This document shows positions 16,743-23,421 of a DNA stretch of 64,000 nt, piece after piece (the stretch's first letter is position 1; each line of letters begins with the position of its first letter). The DNA is from JAAYUJ01 sp963698165. Lineage in GTDB: Bacteria > Desulfobacterota > Syntrophobacteria > Syntrophobacterales > Syntrophobacteraceae. The notes under the pieces are model-generated. The model searched no databases and was not told the origin of the DNA. It worked only from the letters and a program-made list of their open reading frames with translations. The stretch lies in contig CAVOPT010000004.1 of the NCBI GenBank assembly GCA_963698165.1, forward strand, positions 1 to 64,000, written 5' to 3'. The translations under genes were made by a program, and so were the position numbers.

Positions 16743-17562
16743 ATGAAGCGCCGATTGAACCCAGAGGAACTGGATCTGCAGTGGGCTTTGTTGCCCCAGG
16801 AACAGAAGCTGCTTCGGAACAAAACCGGTGCCACTCGCCTAGGATTCGCCGTACTGTTGAAGTTTTTTCAGCAAGAGAGCCGGTTCCCAGAGGATCCGAG
16901 TGAAGTCCCCCCTGATTTGATCCGACACATCGCCCTCCATGTCGGAGTTTCCGAGGAGATATGGAGGGGTTACCGATGGGAAAGCCGGGTCGTCAAGTAT
17001 CATGGGGCCGAGATCCGCGAATGGATTGGCTTTCGCGAGGCAACTGTTCCTGATGCCGAAGCACTGGAAGTGCGGCTGATAGACGAGCTCCTGGATCAGG
17101 AGCATCGCATGAATCAGCTCAAAGATGCCGTGCTTGAGCGATGCCGGAAGCTTTTCATCGAACTTCCAGCCGCCGAACAGATCCGCCGGTTGGTTGGTTC
17201 CGCTGTCCAACGTCATGAAACGCGCTTCTGCGAAACTATCTCCCAGAAGTTGGATCCTGCAACGATGGGCTGGCTTGACACCCTCCTTGTAATTCACCCT
17301 TTCGAACTGCGCCGCCGTGCTGAGCCACTCAAGGCGACCCTCATGGCGACCTTCCTCTATCGCCTGACCGAGGACCTTACCGACCAACTGGTGGACCTTC
17401 TGGTGGAAACCGTCGGGAAAACCAGGAGATTGGGCTCCTCTCTCTGCACCTGCTCCAGGCAAGCCTTGTCTACATCAATACGCTCATGATTCAGCAGGTG
17501 CTTGGCGCTCGGGAATGGTTAGAGCGGATGACGACTCGAGATCTATACTTGTCAAGGTTCAA
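16743..17562 (+). pseudogene. Tn3-family transposase, internally deleted remnant
   Basis: The first 230 or so codons match the N-terminal DUF4158 part of Tn3-family transposases (NKTGATRLGFAVLLKFFQ, EIREWIGFREATVPDAEAL). Near 17430-17445 the frame shifts, and a +1 frame continues as LHLLQASLVYINTLMIQQVL and GAREWLERMTTRDL, the family's extreme C-terminus. The catalytic DDE core of roughly 600-700 residues is therefore deleted. The remnant ends exactly at a copy of a 29-bp repeat at 17544. Confidence 0.85.
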
Positions 17563-17572
17563 ATGTGGCATT
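17544..17572 (+). repeat. 29-bp repeat, degenerate copy 1
   Basis: TATACTTGTCAAGGTTC followed by AAATGTGGCATT matches the 29-bp repeat found perfectly at 20097 and 21872. It sits where the Tn3 transposase reading frame breaks off. Confidence 0.6.
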
Positions 17573-17710
17573 TTGCTGTGGTCTTCTGGATGCCGGCTTT
17601 CGCCGGGGTGACGGTTCATTTATTGATCACTTTATTCTGCAGACGTGTACTTAGCGTACTTTAAAATCCGTTTTCTGAGACGACCCCAGATAGCTTGATG
17701 CATATGGAAT

Positions 17711-17806
17711 AAACCCCGCCCCTACCATGCGGCTCAAGCGACAATCCGTAGGGGAGGGCTTTACGCCCTCCCCCCGAGGCCCGCGTGTTCGGAAATCGCT
17801 GAGATT
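17711..17806 (-). repeat. GC-rich palindromic repeat, copy 1
   Basis: On the minus strand this reads GCGATTTCCGAACACGCGGG, then GGGCGTAAAGCCCTCCCCTACGG and GGTAGGGGCGGGG. It matches 35783-35880 closely and 28600-28726 in part. It is a non-coding REP-like element. Confidence 0.75.
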
Positions 17807-17870
17807 CTTTGCTGTGTGGTGCGGTTTAGGTGAATTCGTTGTTTTCGGGAACGCCCATTCCGGGTGTTTT

Positions 17871-18350
17871 TCACCATGAACTCTGTGAATGGGGCCGCAG
17901 GTTCAGACTCGGGACGATGACCACGGACTCCGTGCCCGATGCGCCGGCAGACGACTTCACGGTGATCCTTGCGGGTGGTTCGGCAACAGGGTCCGCAACC
18001 AACTGCCGTGTCGGACCCAGAGCTGCGACACTCAACGCTCCAATGCCGAGGGCTGTCAGGGTTGGCATTGCCACCCGGTCGCTTGAATTGGCCTCGACGA
18101 CGAGGTTCTCCGCGTCGAGCGTATAGACGGCCTTTGTGATCTTCAGGACATCGACGACGGGGCTCGCGAGAGGCGTGGGGGGTAGTCGCGGTGACTGCAC
18201 CGGGATCCGTTGCGGTCACGATGACGTGAGCAGGTATTGCGGCCGGATTCGACTCCTGGCCATAAAAACTGCCTGCGCCGTGAGCACGTCTTCGAGGCCC
18301 ATCGCCTGCGCGGCACTCCGATTGGCTGAATAGCCCTCGTAGGCGGCAGG
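17871..18350 (-). pseudogene. Decayed gene for a secreted Ig-like protein
   Basis: Several frames on the minus strand carry fragments of one protein. First comes MGLEDVLTAQAVF, then in a shifted frame GQESNPAAIPAHVIV and TATDPGAVTATTP, then VVDVLKITKAVYTLDAENLV with an Ig/cadherin-like tail ending near 17871. The DVLKITKAVY block resembles DVLRITRAQF in the secreted-protein gene at 19.2-20.1 kb. At least two frameshifts are needed. The MGxEDVL segment recurs in degenerate form at 22320-22397 behind the intact propeller gene. Confidence 0.6.
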
Positions 18351-18385
18351 GGCGGTTACCCGCCCCTGCCGTCCTGCCGTTACTT
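18290..18385. repeat. Direct repeat behind the propeller gene, copy 1
   Basis: GGCCCATCGCCTGCGCGGC, an ACTCCGATTGGCTGAATAG block and a strong hairpin (GGCAGGGGCGG / CCGCCCCTGCC) lie just behind the 18396 gene. The same series occurs at 22353-22440 behind its paralogue, showing a duplicated unit. Confidence 0.7.
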
Positions 18386-18395
18386 CTCAGCGCTC

Positions 18396-19304
18396 TTACC
18401 AGAGGCCTTTGATGAACGTGATCGTATGCAGATCATCGACGGTTTGCCCAAGCTCGGTCACTGTTCCTGCGATGGGATCGACCACCATGATGAAAGTCGT
18501 AGGGTTTCCGCTCTCGAAGTTAAGCCCATAGTAGAGGTTGGTCCCTGGACGGAAATCGCCAAGAGCCGCGTTCGTGGGCTGGCACGTGTCCGTCGGGGGA
18601 TCGCACAACAGCTTGGACAACAACGGTTTTCCATCGAAGGGATTGATCATGTGAGCGGTTTGAGTTTGAGCAAGAGCATCGTCCACAAAACGGGGGGCGT
18701 CGATATTCCACAGGACGTTGAACTCGCCGAACGAGAGCCCATTCCGAGACGTGTCGAGCCCAGTGCTAAACTCAGTCGCGACGCCGGTGCGCTGATTGAT
18801 CCGGACGTAACTGTCGTTGCCCGTGGGCACGCCCGGGGAGGAGAACTCGTCATACCAGCCGACCATATGCCCGAAGACATCAATGGCGATGGAGTGGATA
18901 GGAGACTTGCCAGGGCCAAGCCCGAAATTGACGACATTCTTATTAACGGGCGTACCCTTTCCCGTAAAGGGGTTGATCGTGATCAGGCCATGGAAGGTTG
19001 CATCTCCGGCGGCAGTCGTCGCGTACAACTTCAAAGACTTGGGGTCCCAGGCCAAGCCGTTGACCGTAAAACCCACCGGACCGATCGTCTTGATGAGCGC
19101 GCCGGTCTGCGGATCGAGCAGCACAAGTGTACTCGTTTGAGTGCACTTACCGCCCTGCCCAGTGTTGTTGCAGGCACCGGTCGTGCCCAGGAGAATGGGG
19201 AATATGGCCTCAAACCTCTGACAGAACGCTGCCGACATGGCTTGTGCGGACGCTTGCTGGACGAATGCCCCCAAGATCACCGCGACGAGTATGGCGAGTA
19301 TCAT
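18396..19304 (-). CDS. Secreted beta-propeller-like protein, truncated-copy paralogue
   Basis: A 302-aa protein with a hydrophobic start (LAILVAVILGAFVQQASAQA). It shares IGPVGFTVNGLAWD, YATT, FHGLITIN, VNFGLG, VGWYDEFS, LGDF and DDLHTITFIKG with the 277-aa gene at 22458, its paralogue. Repeated strands with WD-type turns suggest a propeller; the biochemical role is unknown. The ATG lacks a ribosome site and lies inside the end of the upstream Ig-like remnant, as if a deletion had joined the two. It may be poorly expressed, though the frame is open to its normal C-terminus. Confidence 0.65.
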   Translation of the reverse strand: MILAILVAVILGAFVQQASAQAMSAAFCQRFEAIFPILLGTTGACNNTGQGGKCTQTSTLVLLDPQTGALIKTIGPVGFTVNGLAWDPKSLKLYATTAAGDATFHGLITINPFTGKGTPVNKNVVNFGLGPGKSPIHSIAIDVFGHMVGWYDEFSSPGVPTGNDSYVRINQRTGVATEFSTGLDTSRNGLSFGEFNVLWNIDAPRFVDDALAQTQTAHMINPFDGKPLLSKLLCDPPTDTCQPTNAALGDFRPGTNLYYGLNFESGNPTTFIMVVDPIAGTVTELGQTVDDLHTITFIKGLW

Positions 19305-20124
19305 TTAAGGTTGCATTCCCACCTGCGGTGGTTGTCGCACGAACGGTATCACCGATCCCGGGAACCACCGTGGAGGGAATCACATTAATTGTCCAGGCGC
19401 CGCCGGCCACAGGAATGTTAGCCGCGATGACCTGCCCGGTACGAACCAGGGTGACCGTAACGGGGGCCGTACCGGTAGAGGTGCCCGCCAGATCCCAGCG
19501 CGAGGTACCAGTGCGGAACTGTGCTCTGGTTATGCGGAGCACATCCGCAGCTGCAACCACGTTCATCGCAACCGAGGCGGGCGCCGAACGCTGGCCGGTC
19601 GCATTTGCCACCGTATAGCTGAAGCCGAAGGCACCTGCCACAGCGCCTGCGGTGTAAGTCACATTGCCGGTAGCTGGAGCAACGACGGCCGTACCACCCG
19701 TCACCGACCCCGGCACGATCTGAATTGTAGCTGGAGCAATGGCGGAGCCCCCATTGGCCGAGTCGTTGGCAATCAGAGTGGCGGCAGTGATGTCCAACGC
19801 CGTACTCTGCTGCACGTTGAAAGGCCCATCATTGACGGCGATGGGTGCGGGACCGCCCACAGGAGCCGTGGTCGTGATAGTCACCGTCGCAACGTTCGAC
19901 GCGGATCCCAGAGGAGTTGTCGGCGTGACTCTGTAGGTGAAGGTGTCGACTCCCACAAGGGCGGGATTCGTCGGCGTGTAGGTCACTGCGCCCGCGGCAT
20001 TAAAACCGACGGTGCCGTGGGTCGGGCTCGCAATGATCGTGATGGTGCCGGCGATGATGGCTGCACCTAAATTGGTCCGATCGTTGGTGAGGATGTTATA
20101 CTCGTTTAGGTTGAAAAGTTTCAT
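19300..20124 (-). pseudogene. Ig/cadherin-like secreted protein gene, truncated at both ends
   Basis: The frame carries about 270 codons of tandem Ig/cadherin-like domains, with TFTYRVTP and ATVTITTTAPVGGPAP, and a tail DVLRITRAQFRTGTSRWDL. They match the C-terminal half of the 808-aa protein at 23422. The N-terminal signal and large domain are missing: the first codons (MKLFNLNEYN) come from a 29-bp repeat at 20097-20125. At the 3' side homology stops near GGNATL at about 19308, where the next gene's start begins; the frame then runs on to 19210. Both ends are therefore junctions, and an export signal is absent. Confidence 0.7.
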
Positions 20125-20125
20125 T
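20097..20125 (+). repeat. 29-bp repeat, perfect inverted copy (left)
   Basis: TATACTCGTTTAGG...TTTCATT is the exact reverse complement of 21872-21900 over 29 bases. Together they bracket 1.75 kb containing the HepT/MntA pair. It marks the break point of the Ig-like remnant. Confidence 0.85.
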
Positions 20126-20453
20126 CACAGAAATCTTCGGGGAGCCGGGAATCCGCGAAAATCAGCATGGACGCCCGCCTTCGAGGCCACAGCGGAGGCG
20201 ATTTTCGAACGAAAGCCGGAATCGGGGCCCAGAGGGCTCCTCGGTCCCGGCTCACGCGCCCGGACGTCATTAGAGATCAATGACTTGTGCAATGGAACAC
20301 TGGCGCAGCACGGTGTGAGGGAGGCACTGGTTTGGAGCATGGTGGTCCGTGCTCGAACGGAGTCTGAACGCCGTCATACCGGCCGAAGATTTAGGCGAAA
20401 TCCTTCGTGATAGGGACGCGGCAGCTTTCGGCTACGGTCATTCCCTGTAAAGG

Positions 20454-20804
20454 TTACTTTTCTGTTTCCAGGTTTGCCATCAGAAGTTCGATTTGGGGTC
20501 GAAGAGGCGGCAGTTCGTTCTTGATGACCGTCCAAACAATGCTCAGGTCCACGCCGAAATACTCGTGAATGAGCTTGTCGCGCATTCCTGCAATGTATTT
20601 CCACGGTACACGCGTCGCCTTGGCGCGCAGGTCGTCGGGAATGCGCTTGGCGGCCTCCCCGAGCACTTCCAGGCTGCGCAACACAGCATTGATCGTCTTG
20701 CGATCCTGAGTGAACACATCGAAGGAAATGCCCCCGGTGAATTCGGCTGTCTCGTCTATGGCCGTCAACATGTCTTCGAGGTAATCGCGATAGTCGCGCT
20801 TCAC
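20454..20804 (-). CDS. hepT: HepT-like RNase toxin (DUF86)
   Basis: A 116-aa helical protein with the HEPN motif R-x4-H in GMRDKLIHEYFGVD, the catalytic signature of HepT toxins. Start MKRDYRDYLEDML. It overlaps the upstream nucleotidyltransferase gene by 4 bp. In known pairs the nucleotidyltransferase MntA AMPylates HepT at a tyrosine near the motif; the Tyr in HEYF is present here. Confidence 0.88.
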   Translation of the reverse strand: MKRDYRDYLEDMLTAIDETAEFTGGISFDVFTQDRKTINAVLRSLEVLGEAAKRIPDDLRAKATRVPWKYIAGMRDKLIHEYFGVDLSIVWTVIKNELPPLRPQIELLMANLETEK

Positions 20805-21100
20805 AGCATGGCCACCTCGCTAAGAATGCGGCGGCCGATATGCGGCTTGAGCGCCGCCCTGGTCACCAGGTCCACTTTCGCACCGAGCCATTCGCTCAGG
20901 CGGTCCTCGAGCTCTAAAAACTTGAAGAACCCCACCGGCCGATCGAATGCAATCAGGATGTCGATATCGCTTTCGCCGGAGGCCTCCCCCCGGACGCATG
21001 AGCCGAAGACGCCGATTTCCGTGACGCCGTAATCTCGTGCCAGATCATCACGGCGTTCCCGCAAGATTGCTTCGATTTCTTTCAGCCTGGGCGGTTTCAT
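20801..21100 (-). CDS. mntA: MntA-like minimal nucleotidyltransferase antitoxin
   Basis: A 99-aa protein with the nucleotidyltransferase signature GSCVRGEASGESDIDIL (GS-x10-DxD) and downstream KVDLVTRAAL. It pairs with the HEPN toxin in a 4-bp overlap and should inactivate it by AMPylation. The two genes lie between perfect 29-bp inverted repeats. Confidence 0.88.
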   Translation of the reverse strand: MKPPRLKEIEAILRERRDDLARDYGVTEIGVFGSCVRGEASGESDIDILIAFDRPVGFFKFLELEDRLSEWLGAKVDLVTRAALKPHIGRRILSEVAML

Positions 21101-21708
21101 CTCTTCCGTTCCTTATTCCTGCGCGCTTGTCGCGGCTGCATGTTCCATGCGGCCTTGCCCGGTTTCAGCCAATCGTTCGATTCGGCGGAATCGACCTCCA
21201 TGCCTCGCCGGCTTTACGTGGCGGCATTCTCCCCGTCCGAGCCGGTTCGTAAAGAGCACCCCGGAAGCAGAACGCAACATGTCCTCCTGAACGGGGATAC
21301 GGTGAGGTATAATTAACACAAATCAGAACAGCCCAAAAGCATACTCTGCGAGGTGGCGCCGCACCCATGGGCGGGGGATACGCGCAAGGTCTCCAGCCGC
21401 GTTGGGATGCCCGAGGAGGGAGATGACCGGGTCAACAAGGACGCCACTTCGCTCAGAGGGCCGGGCGATCGGGGATTCCGGTGGGATGAGCTCGCGACGT
21501 GTTTGCGAGACCACATGAGACATGCACGGTGGGACCCGTGACAAAGGGGAAATGGAACTTGACGCCGCTTCCCCTTTGGCCGCAACGGCTCGATCTTGTG
21601 ACAACTCCTCGTTCAAACAGAAAGGCCGACGCACCGGCAGCCGGAGGGAGGATGGTTAAACCCAATACCCGACCACGTGCTCCTGTCATACGCCGCAGAG
21701 TGAGAAGA
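21101..21708. other. Non-coding stretch between toxin-antitoxin pair and repeats
   Basis: No supported gene. Short frames on both strands lack ribosome sites and family resemblance. A TATAAT box lies near 21306 without a good -35. Confidence 0.45.
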
Positions 21709-21737
21709 TATACTCGTGAAGGTTGAAATCTTTCATT
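21709..21737 (+). repeat. 29-bp repeat, degenerate copy 3
   Basis: TATACTCGTGAAGGTTGAAA followed by TCTTTCATT differs from the perfect copies at a few positions and has the same orientation as that at 20097. Confidence 0.7.
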
Positions 21738-21777
21738 TTGCATCGAAGAACCCCTCGGGGCTGACATGGGTTTAGGT

Positions 21778-21852
21778 TTCAGGTTTCAGTGTTCAGGTTT
21801 CAGCTGTTGTGATTCCTGTGCCTGACACCTGAAACCTGACACCCGAAACCTA
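21778..21852. repeat. GTTTCAGG short-repeat cluster
   Basis: GGTTTCAG and its complement CTGAAACC occur repeatedly (GTTTCAGTGTTCAGGTTTCAG, then CCTGACACCTGAAACCTGAC), able to fold on itself. This kind of low-complexity intergenic repeat is common and non-coding. Confidence 0.7.
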
Positions 21853-21871
21853 CGATTCGTAGCACCTGAAT

Positions 21872-21900
21872 AATGAAACTTTTCAACCTAAACGAGTATA
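21872..21900 (-). repeat. 29-bp repeat, perfect inverted copy (right)
   Basis: Exact inverted partner of 20097-20125. The aroA fragment begins within about 15 bases after it, so this copy too marks a gene break. Confidence 0.85.
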
Positions 21901-21904
21901 GAAC

Positions 21905-22299
21905 GCTCCCGAGCCGGCAGAGCGCCTGAATCCCGTGGATCTGGATATGAACCGGATGCCGGACATGGTGCCCACCCTGCCCGTGCCGGCGGCGTTTGCC
22001 GGGGGACGAACCCGTATCCGAAATGCTGCGCACCTGAGAGTGAAGGAATCGGACCGGCTCCGCGTCGTTGCTCTGGAGCCGGGCAATCTCGGGGTTCCGG
22101 TCCTGGAGCTTGCGGATGGTCTGGAAACCGAAAGGTCAAAGCTGAGGGGCCCGGGAAGCGCCATCCAAGCCCATGACGATCATCGCATTGCCATGGCCAG
22201 GCGGGCCTGCGGGTCAGGGGCGTGGAGATCAACGGGGCCGAAGCGGTGGCCAAATCGTTCCCCACATTTTGGGAAGCATTCGACCGGCTTACAGAATGA
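21905..22299 (+). pseudogene. aroA: 3' fragment of aroA (EPSP synthase), frameshifted
   Basis: The frame reads RLNPVDLDMNRMPDMVPTL, then AHLRVKESDRL (the EPSP synthase signature) and HDDHRIAMA. After a frameshift near 22200 it continues GLRVRGVEINGAEAVAKSF and PTFWEAFDRLTE to TGA at 22299. This is about the last 130 residues of 5-enolpyruvylshikimate-3-phosphate synthase. The front two thirds are absent, and the fragment starts directly behind the 29-bp repeat. Confidence 0.85.
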
Positions 22300-22319
22300 T
22301 GTGGTAAACGGCGGCTTCA

Positions 22320-22440
22320 GCGTGGGCGCCCGGCGGCGCCGGCAGGACGTCTTCGGGGCCCATCGCCTGCGCGCTGTACTCCGATTGGCGGAATAGACCG
22401 CGCAGACGGCAGGAGCGGTTTCCCGCTCCTGCCGTTACTT
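22320..22440. repeat. Direct repeat behind the propeller gene, copy 2
   Basis: This carries the same CCCATCGCCTGCGCG ... CTCCGATTGGCGGAATAG series as 18290-18335. A strong hairpin follows (ACGGCAGGAGCGG / CGCTCCTGCCGT, 22404-22433) just behind the 22458 gene. The hairpin may serve as transcript end although no T-run follows on the minus strand. Confidence 0.65.
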
Positions 22441-22457
22441 CTCCGATTTCTTATTTC

Positions 22458-23291
22458 TTATTTGATGGGGCCTTTGACGAACGTGATCGTATGCAGGTCG
22501 TTGACGGTCGGACCCACGGTCCTCACTTTTCCCTTCTTGATGTTGACCTCCACAAGATCAGCACGGGTAGGATCAGCCCCTTGGGGGTCCTTGTTAATCC
22601 CATAATAATGGTGTTTCGAAGGGCTGAAATCGCCCAGAAAGGCTGCCGTCGGCGGAGACAATAACCCGTTCAAAACCGGTTTGCCCGTGGAAGGATCGAT
22701 GAGCCAAACGAGTTGGATAAGTTGGCCGTCAGCACCAGCCACAGGACTGTCAATCAGCCACAGTTGGTCGACGGCGTTGAACGACAGCCCAATGCGCGCG
22801 GCTTCGATTCCCGTGTCAGGAAACTCCGTCGCGAGGCCGGTGAGTTTATCGATGGTGACGAAAGTGTCGGTCGTCCCGCTGAACTCCTGATACCAGCCGA
22901 CCATCTGACCGTGGGAATCGATCGTGATGGCCATGATGGGAGAAGTATTACCAGAAAGCCCAAAGTTGACTGCAGCCGGATTAACGGGCGTACCCTGTCC
23001 GGTCGAGGTGTTGATCGTGATCAACCCGTGGAAGTTCAGGTCTTTGACGGAGGTCGTCGCGTAGAGCGTCTGGGACGCTCTGTCCCAGGCCATCCCGTTG
23101 ACCTTATAGCCCACCGGCCCGATCGTTTGCTTGAGCTTGCCGTTACCTTGATTGATCTCAACGAGCACGCTGAAAGGACTCGGCGTATTGCCCGAACCGG
23201 TCGTGCCCAAAAGTTTATCTGCGGTAGCTGGCTGAAGGCCAAAGGCCAGGATCGCCGCCGCCAGGGTGATTAATTTGAATAGAGTCTTCAT
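22458..23291 (-). CDS. Secreted beta-propeller-like protein, intact copy
   Basis: A 277-aa protein with a clear signal peptide (cleavage after PATA near residue 24) and ribosome site GAGGGGG. It contains strands of the type TLYATTSVKDLNFHGLITIN, MAITIDSHGQMVGWYQEF and LWLIDSPVAG, and ends NDLHTITFVKGPIK. These resemble repeat-built propeller proteins of unknown ligand. It is 130 bp downstream of the 808-aa Ig-like protein gene and probably in its operon. A second, rearranged copy of the same pair lies at 18.4-20.1 kb. Confidence 0.75.
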   Translation of the reverse strand: MKTLFKLITLAAAILAFGLQPATADKLLGTTGSGNTPSPFSVLVEINQGNGKLKQTIGPVGYKVNGMAWDRASQTLYATTSVKDLNFHGLITINTSTGQGTPVNPAAVNFGLSGNTSPIMAITIDSHGQMVGWYQEFSGTTDTFVTIDKLTGLATEFPDTGIEAARIGLSFNAVDQLWLIDSPVAGADGQLIQLVWLIDPSTGKPVLNGLLSPPTAAFLGDFSPSKHHYYGINKDPQGADPTRADLVEVNIKKGKVRTVGPTVNDLHTITFVKGPIK

Positions 23292-23421
23292 TGATTACCC
23301 CCTCGTTGTTTGTCCTTGGTGTTAAGTTTCTGTTTTCTTGAGCGCTGCTATGTTTTGTCTCTCTTTAGAGGAGCCCGGACCTTGCGATCCGGGCTCGCGG
23401 TTTTGCGGCCTCAAGGCCGGT

